The notes beneath the pieces are model-generated. The model was not told the origin of the DNA. It did no database searches and saw nothing but the letters and a program-made list of their open reading frames with translations. Shown one piece after another: positions 39,812 to 51,714 of a stretch of 64,000 nt of DNA. A program made the position numbers and the translations under genes. This DNA comes from Gossypium raimondii. Taxonomy: Eukaryota > Streptophyta > Magnoliopsida > Malvales > Malvaceae. Within the stretch, counting starts at the first letter, position 1; every line of letters starts with the position of its first letter. Location of the stretch: positions 49,113,980 to 49,177,979 of the forward strand of contig NC_068575.1 of the NCBI RefSeq assembly GCF_025698545.1. Direction: 5' to 3'.

Positions 39812-41627
39812 AGCTTTTGTAATAGTATGTAATTAGGGAGAGCTCATTCATGATAATATAGTGAAATAACTCCGACTAGCTTCCAACCCAAACGAGCTTC
39901 CAAATTACTATAAAACATAGAAAATAACATAGAGTAAGCATTTAAGCTTAGTAAGTTTGTATAATACAGAATTTAACTTACCATATTTCCGTAAAATAGG
40001 TAAGTAAACATACCATATCTCAATCAACTTGGCCAAAAGTCTAAATACATGATCACCAACATATTAGCCATGGAAATCACATATAAAATCCAACACATAT
40101 GGTTGGATTCATCAAATAATCATATTTCATGTATTTCATGTATATACCGGTAATAATTCATATCAAACTCATATGATTTCATAACAGAACTGTGCTCGTT
40201 GAACCTTTTAGAATATCATTGGATATACGGGTAGTACACATGAGGTGTACTGAATTGTAATCTGTCAATTCATATTCATGTATGCTCATACGAGCTATAA
40301 ACGAGAAGCTCCTCTGAGCTGAATAACGGGAAGCTCATGCGAGCTGAATAACGGGAAGCTCATGCGAGCTAAGTATCGAGAAGCTCATGAGAGCTGTGGT
40401 GTGTCTGCAACACATGCAGGACCCCAACCAAATCAGTAACTCTAATGATATGTCATTTGTATCCTACAAATTTCATAAGGTTCAAACGGGACTCGGTAAT
40501 CGTCGGATATGAGATCGGTATTTATACATAACAATTATACAAATCACATACATATGATTTAATTAAAGCACACAAATACTCAATTTAATTACACGAACTT
40601 ACCTCGTCAAGTTTACGTAGATACGAAGACGACTAATCTAATATTTTTCCTTTGCCTCGATCTAACTCCGTACTAGGTCTAACCGAATCTATACGAATGA
40701 ATTTAATTCAATTAAATATAATTCAAATTCAATTTAGTCCAACACATATTTTTGGAAAAATTATTATTTTTCCCTTATACTTTCAATTCATTGCAATTTA
40801 GTCCCTAGGCTCGAAAAATGAAATTCATACAATTTAATCCTTACTCAAGCCTAGCCAATTTTTATACCTATTAATAGCAGCCCATATATTTCATAAAATT
40901 CACAAATTTTACCATAAATTTATCATCTTTTCAATTTAATCCCTAGTTGATAATTTCATCAAAATTCTCTTTATAAAAGTTGTTTATCTAACAACAACCT
41001 TTCATTTTCTATCATAAAACTTCATAATTCAAACATACTCATCAATGTCAAAACCTTAATACTTTAACAATTTTGTAAATTAATCCCCGAGCTAGCTAGA
41101 TTAAGCTACTACAATCTCGGAAACATAGAAATCATTAAAAATGGGATAAGGATACATACCTAATTGAGCAAAATAAGCTTGCTAATATCTCAAGCTTTCA
41201 TGGCTAGGTTTCTTCTTCTTCTTCTTTTATTTGGTGGTAGATGATGATAATAGATTTTTTTATTTTATTTAATATCACTTTACCCACTAATTTTTAAAAT
41301 TACCCTTAATAATTTATTAAATTTCCAATGATGACTACTCATGCTTAACCACTAAGCACTTTAATGGTCTATTTACTATATAAGGACCTCAAGTTTCAAA
41401 TTCTATAGTTATTTAATGCCTTTAGCTATTAGAACTCAACTTTTACACTTAATGCAATTTAGTCATTTTCATCAAATTAGGTATGTAAACGATAAAAATT
41501 TTTAATGAAATTTTTATACTGTATTTCAATCATCCAATAGAACATAAAATAATAATATAAATTTTCTGACTTCGGATTTGTGGTCCCAAAACCACTGTTC
41601 CGATTTTACTGAAAATGGGCTATTACA
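39812..41627 (-). repeat. Degenerate LTR-like block
   Basis: On the minus strand it starts TGTAATAGCCCATTTTC at 41627, a typical plant LTR start. The right flank is TAAGT (41628-41632) and TAAGT also occurs at 39807-39811, but the left edge does not begin with TG, so the left boundary is unsure. It includes a short array of AGCTCATGCGAGCTGAATAA repeats (40290-40400). Confidence 0.4.
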
Positions 41628-41631
41628 TAAG

Positions 41632-41890
41632 TAACCAAAATGAACTTTCTTATGGCCACCAAATGCTTGACCCGTTTGAAACACCTTATCACAAAATGAA
41701 CATTATCAGAGCTAAGTTAACTTCATTAGCAGCTTGTTCTGAAGTTCGTAAATTAAGATCAAATGGTTGAACAGTAGACGACGACTTAATGGAAGTCTTA
41801 TTATGAGCAACCGGTGGTAATCAAAATGAAATTTCTTATGGCCACCAAGTGCTTGACCCTATTGAAACACCTTATCACAAAATGGGCATT
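41632..41890 (+). pseudogene. Duplicated coding-like remnant, unidentified
   Basis: Two direct copies of about 75 bp (41632 and 41818, offset about 186 bp) read SYGHQMLDPFETPYHKM and SYGHQVLDPIETPYHKM in one + frame. The stretch between them stays mostly open apart from two TGA codons. Changes between the copies are conservative in the protein, suggesting a once-coding origin. I do not recognise the family. Confidence 0.4.
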
Positions 41891-43348
41891 CAAAGATTTT
41901 TTTTTTTTGGTTAAAAAAACAATATAACTAGTTTTATGCAGTTTGAGTCTTAGTTATAACACGAGGCATATGAATGTTTTAAAGATGTATTTAGAAAATG
42001 CCCACATCAAAGTATGGTTGGTTCGATTGAAGTTGAAGCTTTTGATAACAAGTTATCTTTTTTATATTGGTCTATTCTCGTTGTTGCATTGGTTTCTTTC
42101 ACCTATCTATTTTTAGATCCTTCATTAATATTTTTATTTTCTTTATGATCTATAGTTGAGATTTATGGCTCTCCGTCTCCATAATTTCTTATTCTTTTAT
42201 ATTTTAAATAATTTTTATTAGTTTCCGCTCACATGATGAATATCCAAATTTTTAGTAGTAAATAATTTTCCTTAAAAAACAATTTGTAGACCATAAAATT
42301 GTTTTGGAAAAAGAAAAGCCAATCTAATGTTTGTTGTCAATTTTATATGGGAACGCGTTTAACGAGGTGTAACATTACTGCAACAAAACAAATGAAACAA
42401 TTGACTAATTCTTCTACTCTATCTCTGCTTTCGGACCACAATGTTTTTCACCAAAAAGAGAGAGGCTATAATATGATTTTCCATTTTAAAATCTGACTTT
42501 CTTTCTTCCGCCCATCTACTGGGCAAAGATTTTACATCTAATCTTATTTATAAATATTTATATAAAAATTGATTGTGATGTGAATATTTGAGCTAACTCA
42601 TCAATATTTGTACAATCGGGATGACCGAGTCAAGTTGACTTAGGTTTATGTATTAATTTCTGGAAAGAGATGAGAAAAAAGAAAGGTGAAGTCCTCCATT
42701 ATTAATGTTTATTGTGGACCATATTGGGTGATCTCCATTCCAATAAAAAAACTAAAATATGGCATTTAAAGTCAGGTTCACATTAAACAACTGCATCACC
42801 CATATTATTTAGTTTAAATTAGTTGAGTCTTTGTTGGGATTCCATCCTACTAACTTACAACTCAATGTCTTTGTTAATTGAAATGATTTAGCTAGGAATT
42901 AAGTTTGATTTTCTATTTTTCTTAATTATTAATGTTTGCAAAATATTCATCTCAATACTTTGTTATTTTAATGAGAAAATAAAGTATTTGTCGTATATAC
43001 CTTGAGCTACCTTAATGTATTTTAAAATATAATTTCTAAAATGTGAAAATTTAAATTTAAATTTAAATAAAATGAATCCTTAGTTTTGATTTAGAAATTC
43101 TATGTGAAAATTTTAGTAGGTTTAAGAATATGTTTTGCATAAAATGACTAAACTAGTGTATGATTGGTTGTATTCCGTTGTAGAGTTAGTAAACTTGTAT
43201 TACTTTTTTAAATAAAAATTATATTGACAAAAACAAATATGCTTCCATCTTTATTATTTCTAATATTCTTCCGATTAAATACAAATAAATATGAATCAGT
43301 ATGACTGTCCAAGGAAAAGAGTTTGAGTCAAAGAAGTAAAAGTTGATA
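41891..43348. other. AT-rich intergenic DNA
   Basis: No gene, RNA or bounded repeat that I can support. Long A/T runs throughout. Confidence 0.45.
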
Positions 43349-43356
43349 GTCGACAG

Positions 43357-43812
43357 TAGAGGTGCTCTTGGGCCGGGCCGGGCCCATAAAAATTCGGCCC
43401 GGAATATGGGCCTAAGATTTTGCCCAGGCCCGGCCCAAAAAAAATCATAAGCCCGGACCCGGCCCGTCCCGGCCCATTTTTATTTTAAAAATTTTAAAAA
43501 ATTTAAAAAAGTATTTTAAAAATATTTTAAAATTAAAAAAATTAAAAAAAAGTATTTTAAAATTTAAAAAAAATTAAAAAAGTATGTAAAAAATATTTTA
43601 AAATTTTAAAAAATAAATATATTTATTATATCGGGCCGGGCCGGGATGGGCCCGGGCCGAAAAAGTGGTGCCCGAGGCCCGGCCCGTTTTCTAAACGGGC
43701 CTCGTTTTTTTGCCTAAGCCCATATTTCGGGCCTATATTTTTACCCAAACCCTCCCATATTTCGGACGGGCCGTCGGGTCGAGCCGGGCCACCCGGCCCA
43801 TGAGCACCTCTA
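43357..43812. mobile_element. hAT-type MITE with 8-bp target duplication
   Basis: A 456-bp element with terminal inverted repeats TAGAGGTGCTC(T/A)TGGGCCGGG. It is flanked by exact 8-bp copies of GTCGACAG (43349-43356 and 43813-43820). The ends are GC-rich (GGGCCGGGCC) and the centre is a TTTTAAAA-rich spacer. An 8-bp duplication and a TAGAGGTG-type end are hAT hallmarks; there is no transposase frame. Confidence 0.88.
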
Positions 43813-43915
43813 GTCGACAGGCTCCCCCTTTCCATAGAAAAATCAACGGTTCCTCGAACTTGGAGAGAAATTCCCAATCGGGACTAAGCAAGATCTTTGT
43901 CTACGAGACACCACG

Positions 43916-43923
43916 TATAAATA
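43916..43923 (+). promoter_or_regulatory. TATA box of the HMA-protein gene
   Basis: TATAAATA lies 108 bp upstream of the ATG and about 100 bp downstream of the MITE. It is well placed for a start site near 43950. Confidence 0.6.
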
Positions 43924-44030
43924 CCCCAACAAAGCGTTTGCTGCCATGTCCCATACAAAACACGTAACTTCTTCTTCTTCCAAACATCTTTTTGTCTTCT
44001 TCTTTCAAAGGGTAACAGATAATCGCCACC

Positions 44031-44569
44031 ATGAAGGTACGCAAACGAACCATATGGATTAATGTCTGGTAATAAAAAAGTTTCCAATTTTATTGAAATT
44101 TTTTTTCTTCTTTTTTCAGCAAAAGATGGTATTGAAGGTTTCCATGAATGGCGACAAATCCCGCTCCAAGGCATTGAAAATTGCAGTTGGTCTCTCAGGT
44201 AATAAAACCAATTCCAACCATTTTTTTAAGTTACACTTTGGGGAATTTATGCTAATTGTTGGGGTTTTCTTTTTGGAAGGGGTGGAGTCGGCTTCGTTGA
44301 AAGGCGATGACAAGAGCCAAATAGAGGTAACAGGGGATGGTGTGGATGCAGTTAAGCTAGCAAGTCAGTTAAGGAAGAGCGTGGGGTTCGCCGAGCTGGT
44401 TAGCGTCAGTGCCGCCGGTGGCGAAAAGAAGGAAGAGAAGAAAGACGATCCGAAGCCAGAGCCACCGTTCTGCTATGTGTCGCCGCCGTTTAATCCATCG
44501 TACCATTATTATCCTTCGTATGAATATGTCGACAACTATGGCCCCTCCCCCCCTTGCTCCATCATGTAA
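44031..44569 (+). CDS. HMA-domain isoprenylated protein (HIPP-like)
   Basis: Three exons (44031-44036, 44120-44198, 44280-44569) join in phase to 124 codons. The first exon holds only Met-Lys. Residues 3 to about 70 form a heavy-metal-associated fold (MVLKVSMNGDKSRSKALKIA; ESASLKGDDKSQIEVTGDGV; LRKSVGFAELVSV), followed by a lysine/glutamate linker, a Pro/Tyr-rich tail and a C-terminal CSIM, a CaaX isoprenylation box. The usual metal-binding MxCxxC is replaced by MNGDKSRS, so copper or zinc binding through that site is unlikely; this variant is known in several plant HIPPs. The likely role is a membrane-tethered adaptor in stress or defence responses (inferred). All splice sites are canonical. 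Confidence 0.9.
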
Positions 44570-45632
44570 TCACAGACGCGGAATTTTACACTTCACAGCC
44601 GACAACAATAAATGAGACAAATATATTACTTGGCTTGAGTTCCTCAAATTTTGTAACTCATAATCATGTCAAATTTAGAGCTCAAATCATTGTGTTTCAT
44701 ATGCAATTCTTTTTTTTGTTTGGTTTTCATTTTTTAAATATATATATTTGAAGAAAGCTTGTGTTATAGCAAAAAGTTTTTCAATATTATACCAAATTTC
44801 CTCTCGACATTTTGTGACGAATAAATAGTTAGTATGTTTTTTTTAATTATAAGAAAAGGGTAAAGTCTTAACAACAATACTATTGGTACAACTCAAACTC
44901 AAGTCACACCTAAAACAATGAACACCTAACCATCAAGAATTCTGATTTGTTTTTACATTAATAACCTAACCTATTGTAATAAATAAACTTTTTTTACATT
45001 ATTACATTAATACCTAACGAAACAACATGCACATAAATTTCTCTTGATTTAAAGCACAATTAACTTGGCAAATGACATGCTATAATTTCTCTTGCAGTGA
45101 AGATCTCATCAACATAAAAAAGAAACTCAAATCAAGAACCATGGTGTCATTCAAACACAATCTATACAAGCAACAAAAAGTTGCTACCTTTTAAGGAAAT
45201 TCAGAAACTGGAAACTACAATGGCCTATAGAAGTGGTATTTGAAGTTTATAAACAGACCAAAGAGAGGTTATTGAGATCGGGTTTTATGGAACACGAAGC
45301 TATTGTGGAGATAAAAATGGTAGAGAGAAAATAGAAAGTGCGGTGTGAGGTTGGCTGCCGGAATCTTGAACCCATCTAACGGTCGACATCGGAGATTAGA
45401 GCATTGGAGCTTTAAAAGTCAAGTTGGTAATTTTGTGAATTTTGTTGGGTTTACGGAGAAAATAAAATGGAGATTTGAGGAACAAGGGATTAAGAAGTTC
45501 TCTATAATATATAATATTAGTTTAAAAGGTATTAGATATGTATATATACATATATATATACACTCCAAAAATTGCATACATCTTAAGCTATATAGAATAA
45601 TATCATAGCATCAATGTGGTATAATTATATGT
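44570..45632. other. 3' UTR and intergenic DNA
   Basis: No supported gene. The HMA gene 3' UTR falls in the first part. The copia element follows. Confidence 0.4.
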
Positions 45633-45980
45633 TGTGAAAAATAGAATGTTGATAACGACAATGTATCGTAAAGAAAAAGAAAGAAAAATAAAGAACACAA
45701 AATTTTTATGTGGAAGCCCTTTCGGGAAAAAATCACGGGCAGAGGAGAAGATAATTCACTATGTCGAATTCGAATTATTACAATAGGAGTAGACTATTTC
45801 TATTTATAGGTGTGTAATATTCTAATCAAAATAAAATAGAAGTAATGTAGTAATGTTAAAACACCTTATTCAAATCAACATTAAACAGAGGAAGTATACT
45901 TCTATTCAAACTTCTCTTGCATACTTGTATTTTACCACTTGTATTTTATTTTATCATGAATTTGGGGCACATCTTTAACA
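45633..45980 (-). repeat. Copia 3' LTR
   Basis: It begins TGTGAAAAATAG and ends CTTTAACA on the + strand, closely similar to 50264-50604. The left flank is TATGT. Confidence 0.9.
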
Positions 45981-46080
45981 ATCTCCACCTTGATATGAAT
46001 TCTTCAACAAACAAGTTCATCGTGAACTCTCAACGAACAAGTTTTCCACCTCTTCTATAAAACTCCTTAAGGGTTTAACT

Positions 46081-49000
46081 TTAACAGTGAACACCAACTA
46101 AGTCTAAGCAATGCTCAAACTTGGTTATGGGAAGTGACTTAGTTATCATATCTGCAGGATTTTCATAAGTACTAATTTTGCTCACAACAATATCACCACG
46201 AGCAATAATATCACGAACAAAATGATACCGAACATCAATGTGCTTTGTTCTCTCATGATACATTTGATCTTTTGTACGGAAGATGACATTTTGACTGTCA
46301 CAAAATACTGTACTAATTTGAAGGTTTTCATTGAGTTCACTAAAGAGTCCCTTCACCCAAATGGCTTCTTTACAAGCCTTAATAATCGTCATGTACTTAG
46401 CTTCAGTGGTAGACAAAGCGATTGTAGTTAGCAAAGTGGTTTTCCAACTGATTGCTCGACCTCTGATTGTAAAGACATAACCTGTGAGGGATCTTCTTCT
46501 ATCAAGGTCTCTAGCAAAATCAGCATCAACATACCCAATAACGCCATCTCTAGTTCTTCCAAACTGTAAGCAAACATCAGTAGTACCTCGTAAGTATCTT
46601 AAAATCTACTGAACTATTTTCCACTATTCTTTATCGGGATTCACCATGTATTTGCTAACTGCACTGACTGCATATGATAAATCTGGATGTGAACAAACCA
46701 TAACATACATGAGAGATCCCACTACACTAAAATATGAAACATATGACATGTACTCAATCTCATCATCTGATTGTGGAGATAAAGCCGATGAAAGTTTAAA
46801 ATGGGCTTTGAAATAGTACTAACAGGCTTAGCACTCTGCATATTGAACCTGCAAAGAACTTTCTCAATGTACCCCTTCTGACTTAGGTACAATTTACTTG
46901 CTTTTCTATCTCTGAGAATCTCTATACCAAGTATCTTCTTTGCTAGTCCCAAATCTTTCATTTCAAATTCTTCACTAAGTTGGGCTTTGACCTTTCTTAT
47001 CTTTCCTTTATCTTTCGCTGCTATCAACATGTCATAAACATAAAGAAGTATATACACAAAAGAACCATCATTGTTTTTCTTAAAGTAAATACAACTATCA
47101 AAGCTACTTCTTTTGAAATCATGAGAAGTCATAAAGGAATCAAAACTTTTATACCACTGTTTTGGTGATTGTTTCAAACTGTAAAAGGGCTTTTTCAGTA
47201 AACAAACATAGTCATCTTTTTTTGAGATTGTAAAACCCTCTGGTTGTTGTATGTAAATATCCTTATCAAGTTCTCCATGTAAGAATGCAGTTTTTATATC
47301 TAACTGCTCAAGCTCCAAATCATGCATGGCCACAATACCAAGCAAAACTTGAATTGAACTATGCTTCACAATTGGGGAGAACACATCCAGGGGCGAAGCT
47401 AGACCAATTTTTTAGGGGGGCCGAATGAAATTTTAATTTTTTATACTTTATATCTTTATAATTTTTAAAGGATTAAATACAAATTTTTATAATTTTAGGA
47501 GGTCGATTTTCTATTTTAGGGGGACAGGGGCCTATTGCAATTCCCCCTAGTTTTGTCTTTGAACACATCTGTGAAGTCCACTATTGGAATTTGACTATAA
47601 CCCTTTGCAATAAGGCTTACTTTATATCTAGGTTCTTCAACTCCTACAGTCCCTTCTTTCTTTTTAAACACCCATTTACAACAAACAACCTTTTTGCCTT
47701 TAGAAAGTTTCACAAGATCCCATGTTCTATTTTTGTGAGTGATTCCATCTCCTATTGCATAAAAAAATATCCACTTTTCTAAGTCTTCACGATTAACCGC
47801 CTCAGAATAAGTAGATGACTCTTGGTTTGTATCTATATCTTTAGCTACTTTTAAAGCATAAACAACTAGATTAGCCTCGGCATACCTCTTTGGAGGTTTA
47901 ACCTCTCTTCTAGTTTTATTTTTGACAATAAAGTATTATGGTGAAGAAGCAACTCTATTTTGAATTTTGTATTGGCTTGAAGAGTTGACTTTGTTGCGGA
48001 TTCTGGATTAATTTGATGCTTCACCTGTTTTTGTTGTTATCTATTGGAAGATTCTTTAAGAGATAAGTTAGGTAGCATAGTAGTTTCATAAAAAACAACA
48101 GCTTTACTAATCACAACTTTTCTATTTTCAGGACACCATAACTTATACCCTTTTACACTAGCTTTATAACCAAGGAAAACACATTTAATGGATCTCAGTT
48201 CCAATTTTCCATTATTAAGATGAGCATACGCAGAACACCCTAAGATCTTTAAATTAGAATAATCAGCAGGATTACCAGACCATACCTCTTGTGGAGTCTT
48301 TTTCTCAATGGCAATAGATGGAGATCGGTTGATAAAAAAAGCAATAGAGGTTGCTTCGGCCCAAAACGACTTTGGTAAGTTGGTATTCGACAATAAACAT
48401 TTAACATTCTCCACGATTGTTCTGTTCATTCATTCTGCAACACCGTTTTGCTGTGGAGTATGACGACTGTCAAGTGTCTCACGATCCCTTCTGACTTGCA
48501 CAGTTCATTAAACTTATCAGAACAGAACTTTAAGTCATTGTCTGTGTGGAGGTGTTTTATTTATTTTTCCGTCTGTTTTTCAATCATAGTTTTCCAAGAC
48601 TTGAATGATAAAAACACATCGCTTTTCTGCTTCAGGAAGAGTGCCCAAACTTTTCTGGAAAAATCATCAATAAAATTTAGCATATAATTAGCTCTACCTC
48701 TCGAAAGCACTCTAGATGGCCCCCACAGATCAGAATGAATATACTCCAATGTTCCCTTTGTGTTATGGATTCCTCTAGTGAATCAAACTCTCTTTTGCTT
48801 CCCAAAAATGCAGAGCTCACATAAATTCAATTTGCAAATTCCTTTCCCATCAATAAGTCCTTTTTTGCTCAATTCTGCCATGCCATTCTCACTCATATCC
48901 CTAGGTGCATATGCTAAAGTCTAGTAATATTATCATCCGACAAGGAAGAGGAAGTGACAGCTGCATCACTAGTAACCATAGAACTCTGCAAATATATATA

Positions 49001-50042
49001 ACTTGACAGTCTTTCTCTGTCCTTTCATCACAAAGAGGGAACCTTTGGAAATATTCAAAATCCCACTTTTTGTTGTGTGTTTGTACCCTTTTGAATCAAA
49101 AGTACACGAAATTAAATTTCTTTTTAATTTTGAAACATGTCGTACGTCACTAAGTGTTCTGACAACTCTGTCAAACATCTTAACTTTAATCGTTCCAACA
49201 CCTGCGATTTTACATGAAACATTATTTCTCATCAAAACAACACTTTTAAATATTTTTTCGTAAGTTGTAAACAAATTTCGATTGAGACTCATGTTAAAGG
49301 TGCAGCCCGAATTAAGGATCCACTCCTTGCTCACTTTAGAATTATTGACAGAAGCAACTAGAAGTTCACCATCACTGTAGTCTTCTACAACATCAGCTTT
49401 ATCAGATTTTTCTGGTTGTTTGCTCTTTTGATTCACAACCTCCCTTTTGATCTTGTTTTGCAGCTTAAAACACTCAGATTTAATGTGCCCCTTCTTCTTA
49501 TAGAAGTTATAAGTTTTACCTCTATTTGAAGACTTTGATCTTCCCTTAGATTTACCGCGAGAATTCTGTTCTGTGTCATTCCATGATCACCATCAACGTT
49601 TCGATCTTGTTTTCATGAATAATGAGACCATCTCCTTGAGAGTCAGGTTTAACCACAAGATGCTTAATCTTATTATATGAGGTCAAAGAATCATAAACCT
49701 TATTAACTATGAGAGACTCACGACTATACAAAATCGTGTCTCTTAAGGTTGAATAAGACGGGGGTAATAAATAAAGCAAAATCAACCCTAGATCTTATTT
49801 ATCTTACTGAACCTCCATGCCTCAAGGTCTGAGAGAATATCTTTAAACATTGTTAAGTGTTTGTGCACAAACGCATCTTCCTCCAAACGATGAGCATAAA
49901 TATGTTGCTTCATATGTAGCTTGTTGGTTAGATTTTTTGACATACATAGCTGCTTCAGCATCTTCCATAATGTAGCGATAGTCTTCTCCTTCATCACATC
50001 TTGTAAAATTTCGTTAGACAAATGTAGATGTAATTGCGTCAA
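46081..50042 (-). pseudogene. Copia gag-pol remnant
   Basis: Pieces in several frames: gag at 50042-49576, with a capsid-type stretch (LHMKQHIYAHRLEEDAFV); a protease start near 49330 whose active-site triad reads NSG instead of DSG (WILNSGCTF); integrase pieces at 48749-48561 and 48429-48037 (DLWGP, FIDDFSRKVW, then LPKSFWAEA); reverse transcriptase at 47713-46722 (LDIKTAFLHGELD); and RNase H at 46434-46081 ([25 protein letters not shown]). The reverse transcriptase catalytic box reads YVYD instead of YVDD. A 174-bp MITE interrupts the reverse transcriptase. No functional polyprotein can be made. Confidence 0.88.
47388..47561. mobile_element. Small hAT-like MITE inside copia reverse transcriptase
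   Basis: A 174-bp insertion with ends CAGGGGCGAAGCTAG and, on the other strand, CAAAGACAAAACTAG, differing mainly by G-to-A changes. It is flanked by AACACATC on both sides (47380-47387 and 47562-47569), an exact 8-bp target duplication. Coding motifs on either side match adjoining parts of the copia reverse transcriptase. Confidence 0.8.
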
Positions 50043-50249
50043 AGTCTTTCAATCCTTATGCTTCTTCTTTTCATCCGCCAATGTCGAAGGCATCTTATCT
50101 ATCCCTAGCAGGGCATCCTCCAGATCTATCTGTATAAGAACTACATACATCTTAATTTACCATAACGCGAATATAGTGTTGCGATCCAACAGCAAAATTT
50201 CATACTTCAGCGACTCCATTACCATGATCAAGATAAGCAACCCAGAAAA

Positions 50250-50260
50250 CTCTGATACCA
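50250..50260 (-). other. Copia primer-binding site (tRNA-iMet)
   Basis: The minus strand reads TGGTATCAGAG, three bases inside the 5' LTR edge. Confidence 0.88.
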
Positions 50261-50263
50261 ATA

Positions 50264-50604
50264 TGTGAAAAATAGAACGTCAATAATAACAATGTATCGC
50301 AAAGAAAAAGAAAGAAAAATAAAGAACACACAGATTTTTATATAGAAATTCTTTCGGGAAAAAAAACACGGGCAGAGGAGAAGATAATTCACTATGTCGA
50401 ATTCAAATGATTACAAGAGGAGTAGACTATATCTATTTATACGTGTGTAAAACCATATTCTAATCAAAATAAAATAGAAGTAATGCAGTAATGTTAAAAT
50501 ACCTTATTCAAATCAACATTAAACAGAGGAAGTATACTTCTATTCGAACTTCTCTTGCACACTTGTATTTTATTTTATCATGAATTTGGGTCACATCTCT
50601 AACA
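50264..50604 (-). repeat. Copia 5' LTR
   Basis: It begins TGTGAAAAATAG and ends CTCTAACA on the + strand. The right flank is TATGT, matching the left flank of the other LTR. Confidence 0.9.
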
Positions 50605-50776
50605 TATGTATTTCTTAAAATAAAAAATATTTAAGCTTTATCAATGCTTTTAAATCTTAAATTTATATATGGAACTTTAATTGTGATTTAAATGTACATT
50701 TATTTATTTTTATATTTGATGAATATAATTATTTTTTGTACATAATATGTAAACATAAAATGATATTACATTAATA
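50605..50776. other. Spacer between copia and CACTA elements
   Basis: AT-rich, no feature seen. Confidence 0.4.
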
Positions 50777-50796
50777 CACTACACCAAAACAGGCTT

Positions 50797-51125
50797 TTAG
50801 CGGCGCTTTTTTAGGCCTTTAGCGGCGCTTTAAGAAGCATCGGAAAAAATGCCGCTAAAGACCGTGTCGCTAACTTTAGCGGCGCTTTTCCTACAAACGC
50901 CGCTAAAGACCAGGACCTTTAGCGGCGCTTTTCCCACAAACGCCGCTAAAGACCATGACCTTTAGCGACACATTTTACACAAACGCCGCTAAAGACCATG
51001 ACCTTTAGCGGTGCTTTTACCACAAACGCCGCTAAAGACCAAGACCTTTAGCGGCACTTTTTCCACAAACGCCGCTAAAGACCAACTTTAGCGGCGCTTT
51101 CCCCAAAAACGCCACTAAAGGTCAC
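50797..51125. repeat. 43-bp palindromic subterminal repeats of the CACTA element
   Basis: A regular 43-bp period is measured from successive GACC motifs at about 50908, 50951, 50994, 51037 and 51080. Each unit reads TTTAGCGGCG, a short spacer, then CGCCGCTAAAG, so it can fold on itself. Such repeats are the expected binding sites of CACTA transposase. Confidence 0.8.
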
Positions 51126-51603
51126 GAAAAATAAAAAAATTTATTATAAAAACGCTACTCTATTTTTTGGATGTGCTCCATTCCTATCCTAAATTATTAT
51201 AAAAAGGCCAATTCCTTTACTTGCTTAAGCAAATCCTTTAGAACTGTTATCAGTACATACATCACTCCATTCTTTGGTTAGAGATTGCAGCAACAGCAAA
51301 AGTGAGATTCCACCAATTAAGAAATGTATAATTTAATTTGAAGACGTATTAAAATGGAAATTCATGAACAAGAAGATAAATGTTTTTCACTATATCTCAT
51401 GCAGCAAGTCAAATTGCCTTTGATTACATAACATTCCTTTGATTTTTTTTTAAAAAAAATTTGAAACTAGTTCATATCAACTTGCTCAAGTTGTATGTAT
51501 AAATTACAGATCAACACCTTATTTGAACTTACAATTCTAGGAAAGCATAAAATGTAGTTCCATGAGTATGCATTTAAAGTAGCAAAAAAAATTACTGATT
51601 ACA

Positions 51604-51714
51604 ATGACAGTCTAAGCTCCAAATCTAGCTCTTGTGTGTTACTTGATTCTGAATTTTGACTGCTCGATCCCAATGAGTTGCTGAGATGTTTCTTGCCCTT
51701 GAGTGTGAATCTTA
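51604..51714 (-). pseudogene. Fragment with EAR-like C-terminus, source gene unknown
   Basis: A minus-strand frame reads into SSSQNSESSNTQ and ends ELDLELRLSL followed by TAA. DLELRL is an EAR-type repression motif found at the ends of several plant transcription factors. Only this tail is visible, so the source gene is not identified. It may be another captured piece inside the CACTA element. Confidence 0.35.

Larger units (their letters stand above)
45633..50604 (-). mobile_element. Ty1/copia retrotransposon, full-length but inactive
   Basis: LTRs at 45633-45980 and 50264-50604 are flanked by exact TATGT target duplications (45628-45632 and 50605-50609). On the minus strand a tRNA-Met primer-binding site (TGGTATCAGAG, 50260-50250) follows the 5' LTR and a purine tract (CAAGGTGGAGAT, 45992-45981) precedes the 3' LTR. 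The internal order gag, protease, integrase, reverse transcriptase, RNase H is that of copia. Stops, frameshifts, altered catalytic residues and an inserted MITE make it non-autonomous. LTRs of similar length that read closely alike suggest a fairly recent insertion. Confidence 0.93.

Noticed and set aside
39807..41632. Solo LTR with TAAGT duplication
   Set aside because: The right end is LTR-like but the left end lacks TG, so the TAAGT match may be chance. Kept only as a low-confidence repeat.
45345..45608. 87-codon + strand ORF
   Set aside because: No recognisable domain; it runs into AT-rich sequence and has no gene-like context.
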